From a virus: a DNA stretch of 29,920 bases. The stretch is taken from IMG/VR virus record IMGVR_UViG_3300010885_032307, positions 1-29,920 of that record, one strand, 5' to 3'. Below the pieces are notes generated by a model that was not told where the DNA came from, did no database searches, and saw only the letters and a list, made by a program, of their open reading frames with translations. Positions within the stretch are counted from its first letter, which is position 1. Each line of letters begins with the position of its first letter. Of this stretch, positions 13,972 through 23,736 are shown one piece after another. The position numbers and the translations under genes were made by a program.

Positions 13972-15054
13972 ATGGAATTAAAAGTTAGACTCTTAGATGG
14001 AGCAGAAGAAAAAGGTGTAGCTCAAGTAGAACAAGAATTACTTGAAAAGCACGAACAAAGTTTAAATACAGAGCCACAAGAAACTATAGTTGTTGAACAG
14101 CCAATAGCAGAACAAGCTCCTGAGTTAAATGAAGAACAAGTTCTTTCATATATAGGCAAAAGGTATAATAAACAAATTAATTCTTTTGATGAATTGGTTG
14201 CTGAAAGGAAAGAGTCAGAACCTCTACCTGAAGATGTTGCTACTTATATGAAATATAAGAAAGAGACAGGAAGGGGATTTGAGGATTTTCTTGAATTAAA
14301 GAAAGATTATGATTCAATGAATCCTGACCAATTACTAAAAAGCTACCTTTCGTCTACGCAAGAAGGTCTTGATGCAGATGATATAGATTCATTAATGGAT
14401 GATTACAGATATGATGAGGATATTGATGATGAGTCAAAGATTAAGAGAGTTAAAATAGAAAAGAAAAAGATTGTTGCTGAAGCAAGAAAATTCTTCAATT
14501 CTCAAAAAGAAAAATATACGATACCACTTGAGTCAAGTTCGGTGCCTTTTTCTAATGACGAGAAAGAAGAGTTTGAATCGTACAAGCAATATACAAAACA
14601 AGCGAAGACTGTAGAAGAGGAGAACAATCGTAAGCGTCAATGGTTTGACCAAAAGACAGATGAAGTTTTTAATAAAGAATTCAAAGGTTTTGAGTTCAAT
14701 GTTAATGAAAAGAAAATTACGTTTGCTCCGGGAGATGCTTCTGAATTAAAGAAAAACCAAGCGACACCTGCTAACTTTATTAATAAGTTTTTAGATGAGA
14801 ATGGTTTGATGAAAGATGCGGCAGGATACCATAGGTCTTTAGCAATTGCAATGAATCCCGAAAGATTTGCTAAACACTTCTACGAACAAGGATTAGCAGA
14901 TGCAACTGAAGGAACAATGAAGGGCATAAAGAATATCAATATGTCTGAACAAAAAGCTCCCCAAGTTACAAAAATGACGGATGGAATGCAGATTAGGGAA
15001 GTGAACCCTAGTTCCGGGAGGAGTTTAAAAATCCGAAGTATTAAAAAGATTTAA
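13972..15054 (+). CDS. Scaffold-like head assembly protein
   Basis: A 360-residue acidic, mostly helical protein immediately before the capsid gene. Residues 10-55 are Glu/Gln-rich and disordered-looking. Residues 56-76 (LSYIGKRYNKQINSFDELVA) and 90-165 (MKYKKETGRGFEDFLELKK and the Asp-rich LDADDIDSLMDDYRYDEDID) look conserved. The C-terminus is basic (GRSLKIRSIKKI), typical of scaffolds that dock on the capsid shell through a short positive helix. No protease motif is present. Position, charge and length support a scaffold; the crAss-type gene between portal and capsid is the likely counterpart. Confidence 0.75.
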   Translation: MELKVRLLDGAEEKGVAQVEQELLEKHEQSLNTEPQETIVVEQPIAEQAPELNEEQVLSYIGKRYNKQINSFDELVAERKESEPLPEDVATYMKYKKETGRGFEDFLELKKDYDSMNPDQLLKSYLSSTQEGLDADDIDSLMDDYRYDEDIDDESKIKRVKIEKKKIVAEARKFFNSQKEKYTIPLESSSVPFSNDEKEEFESYKQYTKQAKTVEEENNRKRQWFDQKTDEVFNKEFKGFEFNVNEKKITFAPGDASELKKNQATPANFINKFLDENGLMKDAAGYHRSLAIAMNPERFAKHFYEQGLADATEGTMKGIKNINMSEQKAPQVTKMTDGMQIREVNPSSGRSLKIRSIKKI

Positions 15055-15076
15055 TAACAATTTAAAAATTTAAAAA

Positions 15077-16501
15077 ATGGCGATATTATCGACACCAACG
15101 TTTGCTTTACAACCGGCTCCGGAACAAGTAGCGTTACAAACAAACTATATTACTTCATTTGATTTCTTGAATCAGTATCTTCCTGATACTTATGAGAAAG
15201 AATTCGAGCGTTATGGTAATAGAACTGTATCTTCATTCTTAAGAATGGTAGGTGCTGAAATGCCTTCTAACTCTGACCAAATTAAATGGGCAGAACAAGG
15301 CCGTCTTCACATTAAGTATACAAGCTGTACTTCAACTCAAACATTAGCTGCAACTACTGCTACTTTTGTTGTTGGAGATTCAGGTGTTACTTATATAGCT
15401 GTTCGTGTAGGACAAACTTTGTTTATCCAAAACAACTCGACAGGAACTTTCAACAAGGCTATTGTTACTTCTGTAACAAATGCAACTACTTTCGTAGTAG
15501 CTTATTACGAAACAGGTGGAGCTGCTTCTGCAGGAAGTGGTCAAACTTATACCATCTTCATTTATGGTTCTGAATTTAAAAAAGGAACTAATGGAATGGT
15601 TGGATCTTTAGAAGCTGAAGATTCAATTTATTCTAACTCTCCAATTATCATTAAAGATAAATATGCTGTTAATGGTTCTGACATGGCTCAGATTGGATGG
15701 GTTGAAGTTACAACTGAGAATGGTGCTACAGGATATCTTTGGTATTTGAAATCTGAGCATGAGACTCGTCTTCGTTTTGAAGATTATCTTGAGACTTCAA
15801 TGATTGAAGCCGTGCCTGCTGCTGCTTCTTCAGGAGCATTAGCTGCAGGATACAAAGGTTCTGAGGGTGTATTCTATGTTGTAAACAATCGTGGTAACGT
15901 ATGGGGTGCAGGTACTCCAACTTCACTTTCTGATTGGGATTCAATTGTTGCTCGTTTAGATAAGCAAGGAGCGATTGAAGAGAACGTAGTGTTTGTAAAC
16001 CGTGCATTCGGATTTGACATAGATAATATGTTAGCAGGATTGAATGGTTTGCCATCAGCAGGTACAGGTGGAACGAATGGTGCTCAATCGGCTTCATTTG
16101 GTCTATTTGACAATGATGTAAACATGGCGTTAAATTTAGGTTTTTCAGGTTTCCGTAGAGGTTATGATTTCTACAAGACTGATTGGAAATACTTAAATGA
16201 TCCAACTATGAGAGGTGGTTTAGTAGCTGCAGGTGCAGGATCAATTACAGGACTTATGGTTCCTGCAGGTTCTACATCTGTTTACGACCAAATCATGGGT
16301 AAAAATGCTAAGCGTCCTTTCTTACACGTAAGATACAGAGCGTCTGAAGCAGAAGATAGAAAGTATAAAACTTGGATTACAGGTTCTGCCGGTGGTGCTG
16401 CTACAAGCGACTTAGATGCAATGGAGGTTAACTTCCTTTCTGAGCGTTGCGTATGTACACTTGGTGCAAATAACTTTGTATTGTTCCGTTACGGTGCATA
16501 G
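15077..16501 (+). CDS. Major capsid protein (HK97 fold)
   Basis: A 474-residue shell subunit. The N-terminal part (FLNQYLPDTYEKEFERYGNR, residues 30-49, then FLRMVGAEMPSNSDQIKWAE) matches capsid proteins of crAss-like phages and relatives as I recall them. Residues about 82-163 (TLAATTATFVV, IAVRVGQTLFIQ, AIVTSVTNATTFVV, YTIFIY) are a Thr-rich beta insertion, similar in layout to domains in two other virion proteins here. The C-terminal half has the features expected of the P and A domains, ending VCTLGANNFVLFRYGA. It lies between the scaffold and a strong terminator, as expected for the most abundant virion protein. Its stop is TAG. Confidence 0.92.
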   Translation: MAILSTPTFALQPAPEQVALQTNYITSFDFLNQYLPDTYEKEFERYGNRTVSSFLRMVGAEMPSNSDQIKWAEQGRLHIKYTSCTSTQTLAATTATFVVGDSGVTYIAVRVGQTLFIQNNSTGTFNKAIVTSVTNATTFVVAYYETGGAASAGSGQTYTIFIYGSEFKKGTNGMVGSLEAEDSIYSNSPIIIKDKYAVNGSDMAQIGWVEVTTENGATGYLWYLKSEHETRLRFEDYLETSMIEAVPAAASSGALAAGYKGSEGVFYVVNNRGNVWGAGTPTSLSDWDSIVARLDKQGAIEENVVFVNRAFGFDIDNMLAGLNGLPSAGTGGTNGAQSASFGLFDNDVNMALNLGFSGFRRGYDFYKTDWKYLNDPTMRGGLVAAGAGSITGLMVPAGSTSVYDQIMGKNAKRPFLHVRYRASEAEDRKYKTWITGSAGGAATSDLDAMEVNFLSERCVCTLGANNFVLFRYGA

Positions 16502-16515
16502 TTTTAACTAAATAG

Positions 16516-16546
16516 AGCAGGGGGCATTAAAATCCCCTGCTTTTTT
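16516..16546 (+). terminator. Intrinsic terminator after the capsid gene
   Basis: Inverted repeat AGCAGGGG (16516-16523) / CCCCTGCT (16534-16541) with a 10-base loop, followed by a T run to 16546. The 8-bp GC-rich stem plus T tract 15 bases after the capsid stop is a strong rho-independent terminator. It isolates the capsid transcript from the genes that follow. Confidence 0.9.
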
Positions 16547-16579
16547 AAATTATTTTTAAATTCAATTAAATTATATAAA

Positions 16580-17323
16580 ATGGCAAAAAGTATAACACCT
16601 ACAAATAAGACATATAGATTAATAAATGGTAGTCCATTATCATATGTCTTACCTTCAAGAAACCATCCACGTTATCCTTTAATGTGGTATGATGAAAAGA
16701 ATAATATCAATCGTGCACTTAGGTACGCAACAAATCAAAAGTCACCATTTGAAGATGAGCAAGATGGCAATGCTATTCTTGAACCAATTATTTTTGAAGA
16801 TGGCTTATTAGTTGTTGCAAAACAAAATCCTGCTTTACAAGAATTTCTTCATTATCATCCTCTTAATGGAACTTCATTTATAGAGGTTGATAAAGAAAAA
16901 GATGCTTCAAAAGAAGTAGAAGATTTGAATGTAGAGGTAGATGCATTAATAGAAGCTCGTCAGCTTACTATAGACCAAATAGAGATGGTATCTCGTGTTA
17001 TGTTTGGTAAAGATCCTTCTACAATATCTACTGCTGAATTAAAAAGAGACATATTGGTATTTGCCAAGAATTATCCTCAAGACTTCTTAGACATATTAAA
17101 TGATCCTGAATTGAAATTTCAAGCTAAGGTTCGTATGTTTTTTGAAAATAGTTTATTAACTTTGAGGAATAACGACAAGGAGATTTGGTTTAATACTGCA
17201 ACAAATAAGAAAAAAATGATGTCTATCCCATTTGGGGAAGAACCATATGACGCTGCAGCTTATTACTTACAAAGTGATGAAGGATTAGATTCACTTAAGA
17301 TGTTAGATACTAATTTTGGATAG
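16580..17323 (+). CDS. Head-associated virion protein (conserved, function unknown)
   Basis: A 247-residue protein directly after the capsid gene, flanked on both sides by terminators. The N-terminus contains LINGSPLSYVLPSRNHPRYP (15-34) and the stretch ILEPIIFEDGLLVVAKQNPA (65-84), which I recall from proteins next to the capsid gene in related Bacteroidota phages. The middle (VEDLNVEVDALIEARQLTID) is helical, and the C-terminal third is mixed. No catalytic motif is evident. A capsid-auxiliary or head-completion role is inferred from position. No promoter box matching TAnnTTTG is seen between 16547 and 16579, so it may depend on read-through. Confidence 0.75.
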   Translation: MAKSITPTNKTYRLINGSPLSYVLPSRNHPRYPLMWYDEKNNINRALRYATNQKSPFEDEQDGNAILEPIIFEDGLLVVAKQNPALQEFLHYHPLNGTSFIEVDKEKDASKEVEDLNVEVDALIEARQLTIDQIEMVSRVMFGKDPSTISTAELKRDILVFAKNYPQDFLDILNDPELKFQAKVRMFFENSLLTLRNNDKEIWFNTATNKKKMMSIPFGEEPYDAAAYYLQSDEGLDSLKMLDTNFG

Positions 17324-17350
17324 TAGTTTTATGTGTGATTAATAGTAGAA

Positions 17351-17382
17351 AAGGAGGGTACAATTTGTGCCCTCTTTTTTTT
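17351..17382 (+). terminator. Intrinsic terminator closing the head module
   Basis: Arms GAGGGTAC (17354-17361) and GTGCCCTC (17367-17374) pair over 8 bp with one U-G wobble and a 5-base AATTT loop. They can be extended by A-T pairs from the flanking A and T runs. Eight Ts (17375-17382) follow. It lies 30 bases after the 16580-17323 stop. Confidence 0.9.
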
Positions 17383-17383
17383 G

Positions 17384-17391
17384 TATATTTG
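17384..17391 (+). promoter_or_regulatory. Bacteroidota-type promoter TATATTTG
   Basis: TATATTTG fits TAnnTTTG exactly and starts two bases after the T run of the terminator. A TTTG at 17364-17367 could serve as the -33 element with 16 bases between, slightly short of the usual distance. It lies inside the terminator hairpin. The transcript should start near 17398, giving only about 8 bases of leader before the ATG at 17406. It would drive the neck and tail genes. Confidence 0.7.
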
Positions 17392-17405
17392 TAAAAAAGA
17401 AATAG

Positions 17406-18383
17406 ATGATAAACTCAGTAAGAAATACTGTATTGTCTGTGCTGAATAAGAATAACTATGGATATATCTCTCCATCAGACTTTAACTTATTTGCAAAACA
17501 GGCTCAGTTAGAAGTTTTTGAGGAATATTTCAGTAATTTCAACAAGACTGTAAATGCTGAAAATGCTCGTACATCAGGTACGGACTATTCAGATATCAAT
17601 AAAGCTATAACTGAAACTATTGAAAGTTTTTTAGTTAGTGATTATTTATTTAATAAACCTACAGGTTACGATAATCCTACAAATAGATTTTATATACCAT
17701 CATTGACAACAACAAACAATGAGGCATATATGATTAATAAAGTTATATGCAATACAAAAGTATTAGCTTCACATTGGACTTCAGATACTTTACCATTTCA
17801 ATTAATTGATTCTTCGGCTGATTTTATTGCAGATGGAGTTTCAGTTGGAGATATAGTAGTTAATTCATATACTTATAAAAATACTACAGTTTCATTTGTT
17901 GAAGATGAAACAACTCTTTATCTTGAAGATGATATATTTCAAGATGTAAACTTTTTTGAAGATTACATAATATATTCTCAGTATGATTTTGCTGAAGCAG
18001 ATAAGGTATCAAGTGGTAAAATAACATTACTTAATTCTTCAAACCTTACAACACCATCTTTAATATATCCTTCATATTCTATATTAGGTGATATAATGAA
18101 AGTATATCCTGTAACTATAAATACTTACGGTGCAGTTAATGCTACATACTTTAGGTATCCAAAAGAACCTAAATGGACTTACATTGCATTATCAGGAGGA
18201 GAACCTGTATTTGACCAATCACAACTTGATTATCAGGATTTTGAAATGCCTCAAGAGGATGAGTTTAAATTGGTAATGAAGATATTACAATACTGTGGTG
18301 TTTCTATACGTGAGAATGATGTTACATCATTTGCTATGGCTCAGGAACAACATGAACAACCAACATTTAGTCAACAACAATAA
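17406..18383 (+). CDS. Neck/connector-type virion protein
   Basis: A 325-residue protein. The N-terminal 80 residues (SVLNKNNYGYISPSDFNLFA, then KQAQLEVFEEYFSNFNK) are a helical region I recall in proteins between capsid and tail tubular genes of Bacteroidota phages. Residues 131-191 (FQLIDSSADFIADGVSVGDI through LYLEDDIF and YIIYS) are a beta domain closely similar to one in the 2323-2808 protein. The C-terminal region includes ATYFRYPKEPKWTYI and FKLVMKILQYCGVSI. Position between head and tail genes suggests a ring or head-to-tail joining protein. It is the first gene of the transcript started at 17384. Confidence 0.72.
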   Translation: MINSVRNTVLSVLNKNNYGYISPSDFNLFAKQAQLEVFEEYFSNFNKTVNAENARTSGTDYSDINKAITETIESFLVSDYLFNKPTGYDNPTNRFYIPSLTTTNNEAYMINKVICNTKVLASHWTSDTLPFQLIDSSADFIADGVSVGDIVVNSYTYKNTTVSFVEDETTLYLEDDIFQDVNFFEDYIIYSQYDFAEADKVSSGKITLLNSSNLTTPSLIYPSYSILGDIMKVYPVTINTYGAVNATYFRYPKEPKWTYIALSGGEPVFDQSQLDYQDFEMPQEDEFKLVMKILQYCGVSIRENDVTSFAMAQEQHEQPTFSQQQ

Positions 18384-18392
18384 TTTTAGTTT

Positions 18393-19316
18393 ATGGCATA
18401 TATGTCAGAATACCAATACTATGATAACTCAGGGGATAATCCTACCAATCAGAATTGGGGATCATATCAGTATGTAAGCCTTCAGGATATTGTCAATAAT
18501 TTTTTATTGATGTATTCAGGTAATCATTCATTGGTTAATAATGAAGAGAGATATAAAGTTATATTCCATGCTAAAAGGGCTATACAGGAATTAAACTATG
18601 ATGCATTTAAAGAAATAAAAATATTAGAATTAACAGTTGGAGATTCATTAAGATTTGTATTGCCTCCTGACTTTGTAAATTGGGTTAGAATATCTTTATA
18701 TAAAGATGGTTTCTTAAGACCTCTTACTGAGAACATTCAGGCAATATCATCTAATGCATATCTTCAAGATAATAATGCAAATGTTCTTTTTGATCAAGAT
18801 GGAAATATACTTAGACCTGAGTATTCTAATATAGATTATCAAAGATTAATGGGTACTAAGAAAGATATCTATCTAAATAGGGATAGTCAATTCTATGGTC
18901 AAGAAGGTTGGGTTGTTGATGGGATGTGGTATTTCAACTATACCATAGGGGATAGGATTGGTTTAAATACAGAGACTGCAAACTTTAATCCTACATTTAA
19001 AATAGATAAGAAAGCAGGGGTTATAAACTTTGACTCTAAGATGTCAGGAGAGCTTTGTATTCTTGAGTATGTTTCTGATGGTATGGAGAATGGAGATAAT
19101 TCATTAATTACTGTTAATAAATTATTTGAACAATATGTTTATGCGGCTATTAAATTTGAGATATTAAATTCTAAGTTTGGTGTTCAAGAGTATATAGTGA
19201 ATCGTGCAAGAAAAGAAAGACAAGCCTTACTTAGAAATGCTAAAATAAGAATTAGTAATATTCATCCGGGAAGACTTTTAATGAACTTAAGAGGAATGGA
19301 CAAGATAATAAAATAA
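18393..19316 (+). CDS. Tail tubular / head-to-tail adaptor protein (T7 gp11 / P22 gp4-like)
   Basis: A 307-residue protein. RYKVIFHAKRAIQELNYDAF (about 53-72), followed by LELTVGDSLRFVLPPDFVNW (78-97), is the typical start of tubular/adaptor proteins in short-tailed phages: a helix bundle, then a beta sandwich with a PPDFV turn. The C-terminus is helical (LFEQYVYAAIKFEIL, then NRARKERQALLRNAKIRI), as expected for the part that docks on the portal. An alternative ATG lies three codons in, at 18402. It comes directly before the tail stabilisation gene. The protein would form the ring below the portal that starts the tail. Confidence 0.8.
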   Translation: MAYMSEYQYYDNSGDNPTNQNWGSYQYVSLQDIVNNFLLMYSGNHSLVNNEERYKVIFHAKRAIQELNYDAFKEIKILELTVGDSLRFVLPPDFVNWVRISLYKDGFLRPLTENIQAISSNAYLQDNNANVLFDQDGNILRPEYSNIDYQRLMGTKKDIYLNRDSQFYGQEGWVVDGMWYFNYTIGDRIGLNTETANFNPTFKIDKKAGVINFDSKMSGELCILEYVSDGMENGDNSLITVNKLFEQYVYAAIKFEILNSKFGVQEYIVNRARKERQALLRNAKIRISNIHPGRLLMNLRGMDKIIK

Positions 19317-19317
19317 T

Positions 19318-22300
19318 ATGGCAAAAGATACAAGGACCTTTGTAGCAGGAAGGATGAATAAAGTTGTGGACCAACGTCTATTACCTGAAGGGGAATACGT
19401 TGATGCTATGAATGTGAGGATGGGAGATACAGAGAAATCTGAAGTAGGTGTTATTGAAAATACAAAAGGTAATATTCCATTATCTACATTAAGATATATT
19501 GATGGTACTCAATTAAGTCTTAATGCAAGATGTATTGGAGCTATTGAGGATAGTGCAAATGAGACTATATATTGGTTTGTGCACGACGATTCTTTCTTTG
19601 GACAAGATGATCAATTACATATCCTTGATATGATTGTGTCTCTTAATATAAATACAAATGCTTTGACGTATCATGTAATTAGTATTGGAGATATAAACAA
19701 TAGACCTATATTAAATTTTAATTCAGGATATCTTATTACAGGCGTTAATAAGATTGAGGACTTATTATTCTTTACAGATGATTATAATCCTCCAAGAGTT
19801 ATTAATGTAACAAGGAACTATCCAAATCCTATATCATATGTGGATCAAATTACAGCAGAATCAATTCTTGTAATAAAGAAGCCACCAATGGAGTCGCCTG
19901 TAATACAACTTATAAGGACTGCAGGATCTTCTAACTATATGGATACAAGATTCATTTGTTTTGCATATAGATACAAGTATGCAGATGGCGAATATTCTGC
20001 TACATCTCAATGGTCAGAACCTGCATTTTCTCCTAAGCAATTCAACTTTAGTATAAATAGTTTACTAAATGAGGGGATGGAGAACTTTTATAATGCTGCT
20101 ATAATTAATTATAATTCAGGAAGTGAATTAGTTGTTGCTGTTGAATTGTTGTTTAAGCAGTCTAATAATAATGTAATAAAAGTTATAGAGGTTATTGATA
20201 AAGCTGATTTAGGAGACGACCAAATATATCAATATACTTTTTCTAATAGTAAGATATTTACAATACTTCCTGATTCAGAATTATTAAGACTATATGATAA
20301 TGTGCCTCGTTTTGCAAAAGCGCAAACGATTATGGGAAATAGGTTAATGTATGGTAATTATGTTGAAGGATATAACTTGATCGATAAAAATGGTCAAGAT
20401 GTTTTGTTTGATTATTCTACAACACTTATATCTGAGCCTGTAGGAGAAGAATCATTATTATATATTCCGGGATCGGGTGATTATAATTTAGAAGGTAAAG
20501 CTGCTTCTGTACCTAATGCATCAGTTTATGTAGATTTATCAAATGTTGATTTAATAGCAGGTTCGTCATTAAATATATCATTTACATTTGTTCATTATAG
20601 TTTTGTAGGAACAAATGTCCCAACACAAACAACTGATACAACAAGGGTTTCGTTTACTTTCGTTTTACCTACTTCCTATAATTCTCCATACGAAATGGTT
20701 AATAGTACGGAGTTTATAAATGCTGTAGGTTATGGATCTTTATTTTTTGGAAATATAGAGCCAATGGCAACATCATGTGATGGTATTACATTTACAGATC
20801 AAATAAACTGCTTAACTCCTACTAATTTAACAAATGCTACAACAACATATACTAAACAATATAGTGGAGTTAATGTAAACTTTTTTACAAGAAATTATGG
20901 GTGTGCTATATTGTCGGATCCGGGAACTAATGTTATTGGATTGCAGGTAATAGGAACTTTATATAAAGATGATGCTAGTGCAAATACTGTTGCTGAATTT
21001 TACACAATAAATTTTGCTGAGATAACATATCAAAAAATAGCAAGTCCAAGTAGCTTGCATAGTAATCGTGGGTATGAAGTTGGTATTGTTTATATGGATG
21101 ATTTTAATAGAGCGTCTACAGCATTAGTTAGTAAGAATAATACTGAGCATATTCCTTGCGGATATTCTATATACCAAAATTCAATTCAGGTAAATATTCC
21201 TGTTTCTCAAAGAGCTCCTAATTGGGCTTCAAGATATAAGTTTGTAATAAAACCTGATGAAGCAGGATACGAAACAATATATAGCAATATATTCTTTATA
21301 GATAAAGACACAAATGATGCTTACTTTTTGCTTGAAGGAGAAAATGCAAGAAAAGTTGAAGATGGAGATAGGTTTATTGTAAAAAGAGATTCAGATGGTC
21401 CAACTTCCGCTTGTATATATGCTACTGTTCTTGAAAAAAAATCTCAACAATCAGCATTTATAACTACTGTATCAGGAGCTGTTCCTCCTACAGGAGTGTA
21501 TATGAAAATCAATCCAAGTTCATTTAGTGCTGTTCAAGATCCAAATTCTATAATAGCATATGGCAGACAAGGAGGATATGTAGATGCAGCAAGAACTTGT
21601 CCTGTGTTTTATTATCCAATGAGCTATCCTACTCCTGATGGAGGTGGAATGTATACAGATTATGATGTCCCTGCAGGTAGTAGGATTGTAATTAATATAC
21701 TATTTGATAGAGGAGGAAGAGGATGTTCTTGTGAAAAAAGAAGATATGAATTAAATAAAAGCCTTACTGCTTCTTCTAATTATGCTAATATGGAAGATTG
21801 GTTTCTTGGAGATAATGTTCAAGCAATATTAGGAGATGGTGATTGGCAAGGAAGTTGTGGAGCTGCTGCACCTGCTAATGTATTTCAAACAGGACATGGA
21901 GCTCCTTCTTGTGCATTAGATACCAATTATTATAGATTTAATAGAGATGCAAATAATAGGTTATATTTTCAAGGAAGTGGTACTTGGGCTTGTTCAGGAG
22001 CAGGAACTGCAGGAAGGCGTTCATTTGCTTATGCAACAATAACTGTTTATCGTGCAGATAGTCTTTTTATATTTGAAACAGAGCCTGCAGATGCACTACC
22101 TGATGTATTTTTTGAAAATGATTTATCATTTGCTATTGATGAGGATGGAAATCATATGGGTAATGTTCAAGACCAAGATATAAATATGGGAGTTCCTGCT
22201 ATAGTAAATACAGGATTCTATAATTGCTTTTCATTTGGCAATGGGGCAGAGAGTTATAAGATTCGTGATTCAATTGTTGGAAGGCAATTTGATTTAGGAC

Positions 22301-23724
22301 AAAGAGTTACATCGGTATCTGCTCAACAATACAAAGAAGCGAGTAGATTTTCTGATATAACATATAGTGGTATATACAATCCTGAATCTAATATAAATAA
22401 GTTAAATGAGTTTAACTTAGGCTTATTAGACTATAAGCATTTAGAGGCTTCTTTTGGAGATATATATTTAATGGATGGAAGAGAAACAGATGTGCTTGTT
22501 TTGCAAGAAGATAAAATATCTTATGTATTAGCAGGTAAGAATTTGCTTTCAGATGCTGCTGCAGGTAGTGCTATTACTTCAGTTCCTGAAGTATTGGGCA
22601 CGCAGATAGCTCGTACTGAAAAGTATGGCATTAGCTTTAATCCTGAGAGTTATGTTCAATGGGGATTTAATAGATTCTTTACTGACGCTAAACGTGGAGC
22701 TGTAATACAACTTATGGGAACGTCATATGCTAATGATGATTTGGGTGTTATATCAGATGCCAATATGAGGACATGGTTTAGAGATGAGTTCAATAATTCA
22801 TTTAATACTCAAAAACTTGGAGGATTTGATCCTTATATGAATGAGTATGTATTGTCTTCAAATACTATAAATATACCTGCTAAAGTACAATGTATTGCTT
22901 GTGGTGTTACTCAGAATTTAAAAGTATCAGGAAACACTCTTTTTGAATATTGCGTTAATTTAGGTAGTGCTGTTGGAGATAGTAATATTTCTTGGGTAGT
23001 AGAAGGAGAAGATTCAGTTTTTAGAATATTTGTAACATATGATGGTAATGAGTTTGAATCAGAACCACAAACAGGTTCAGGAAGTTTTAGTTTTTCAAAA
23101 AATTCAATAGCTGAGCAGACTGCAATAATAGGGATTAACAATAATCAAGGAGCTTCACTTGATATAAGTATTACCGTAGATTGCCCTGAGCCTGAAATTG
23201 TCAATGTAGTTCAAGTTGTTGTAACCAATGATTCAGATTCAGGAGATACTGTTCATGCAGAATATAGATATACAAGTGGCATATTTGTATCACCATTGCA
23301 ATCTAACTTAGTTACATTTGCAAGCGGTACAACCAATCCTTTGGTATCAAGGTATAATATAACCACAGGAGCTGCAGGTACAGGCGGATTTCCTATAGCA
23401 GGAAGTACATTAACGATTCAGTCAAACCAAATCCCACCTGATACGTTTGTATTTAATCCTGCACTTGATAAATTTAGATATTTACGTAGCAATACATTAT
23501 ACAATAATAATGCAATAGATATATCAACATTACTTGCTTCATCTACTTTAGTAACAGGAGTTATAGGAAGCGGAACACTTTACTCAGGAGATTTTACAGT
23601 TCCAAGTACAGGAAGTGGAAGTTATATTTATTTAATTTGGGATTTTAGAAAATCTTATCCTTTATCTTTATGTTATTCAGACGAATCAAATACAGACGCT
23701 TGTTGTAATTGTGATGTTTTTTAA
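19318..23724 (+). CDS. Large tail stabilisation / nozzle protein
   Basis: A 1468-residue protein, the largest complete gene in the window. The start, RTFVAGRMNKVVDQRLLPEG (6-25) followed by EYVDAMNVRMG, is the characteristic N-terminus of the tail stabilisation (nozzle-like) protein of crAss-like and other Bacteroidota podophages as I recall it. The body is beta-rich with several Cys-containing loops (RGCSCEKRRYELN, CIACGVTQNL). The last residues are Cys-rich (DACCNCDVF), a feature shared with the next gene. Such proteins form the distal tail tube or hub on the adaptor ring. No lysozyme or peptidase motif was seen. The gene is intact, with no frameshift. Confidence 0.85.
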   Translation: MAKDTRTFVAGRMNKVVDQRLLPEGEYVDAMNVRMGDTEKSEVGVIENTKGNIPLSTLRYIDGTQLSLNARCIGAIEDSANETIYWFVHDDSFFGQDDQLHILDMIVSLNINTNALTYHVISIGDINNRPILNFNSGYLITGVNKIEDLLFFTDDYNPPRVINVTRNYPNPISYVDQITAESILVIKKPPMESPVIQLIRTAGSSNYMDTRFICFAYRYKYADGEYSATSQWSEPAFSPKQFNFSINSLLNEGMENFYNAAIINYNSGSELVVAVELLFKQSNNNVIKVIEVIDKADLGDDQIYQYTFSNSKIFTILPDSELLRLYDNVPRFAKAQTIMGNRLMYGNYVEGYNLIDKNGQDVLFDYSTTLISEPVGEESLLYIPGSGDYNLEGKAASVPNASVYVDLSNVDLIAGSSLNISFTFVHYSFVGTNVPTQTTDTTRVSFTFVLPTSYNSPYEMVNSTEFINAVGYGSLFFGNIEPMATSCDGITFTDQINCLTPTNLTNATTTYTKQYSGVNVNFFTRNYGCAILSDPGTNVIGLQVIGTLYKDDASANTVAEFYTINFAEITYQKIASPSSLHSNRGYEVGIVYMDDFNRASTALVSKNNTEHIPCGYSIYQNSIQVNIPVSQRAPNWASRYKFVIKPDEAGYETIYSNIFFIDKDTNDAYFLLEGENARKVEDGDRFIVKRDSDGPTSACIYATVLEKKSQQSAFITTVSGAVPPTGVYMKINPSSFSAVQDPNSIIAYGRQGGYVDAARTCPVFYYPMSYPTPDGGGMYTDYDVPAGSRIVINILFDRGGRGCSCEKRRYELNKSLTASSNYANMEDWFLGDNVQAILGDGDWQGSCGAAAPANVFQTGHGAPSCALDTNYYRFNRDANNRLYFQGSGTWACSGAGTAGRRSFAYATITVYRADSLFIFETEPADALPDVFFENDLSFAIDEDGNHMGNVQDQDINMGVPAIVNTGFYNCFSFGNGAESYKIRDSIVGRQFDLGQRVTSVSAQQYKEASRFSDITYSGIYNPESNINKLNEFNLGLLDYKHLEASFGDIYLMDGRETDVLVLQEDKISYVLAGKNLLSDAAAGSAITSVPEVLGTQIARTEKYGISFNPESYVQWGFNRFFTDAKRGAVIQLMGTSYANDDLGVISDANMRTWFRDEFNNSFNTQKLGGFDPYMNEYVLSSNTINIPAKVQCIACGVTQNLKVSGNTLFEYCVNLGSAVGDSNISWVVEGEDSVFRIFVTYDGNEFESEPQTGSGSFSFSKNSIAEQTAIIGINNNQGASLDISITVDCPEPEIVNVVQVVVTNDSDSGDTVHAEYRYTSGIFVSPLQSNLVTFASGTTNPLVSRYNITTGAAGTGGFPIAGSTLTIQSNQIPPDTFVFNPALDKFRYLRSNTLYNNNAIDISTLLASSTLVTGVIGSGTLYSGDFTVPSTGSGSYIYLIWDFRKSYPLSLCYSDESNTDACCNCDVF

Positions 23725-23736
23725 AACAAAATTAAT

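Noticed and set aside
15726-16205. A 159-codon minus-strand open frame inside the capsid gene
   Set aside because: The capsid gene is certain. The antisense product is His/Gln/Leu-rich with no domain, as expected from reading the complement of AT-rich coding DNA.
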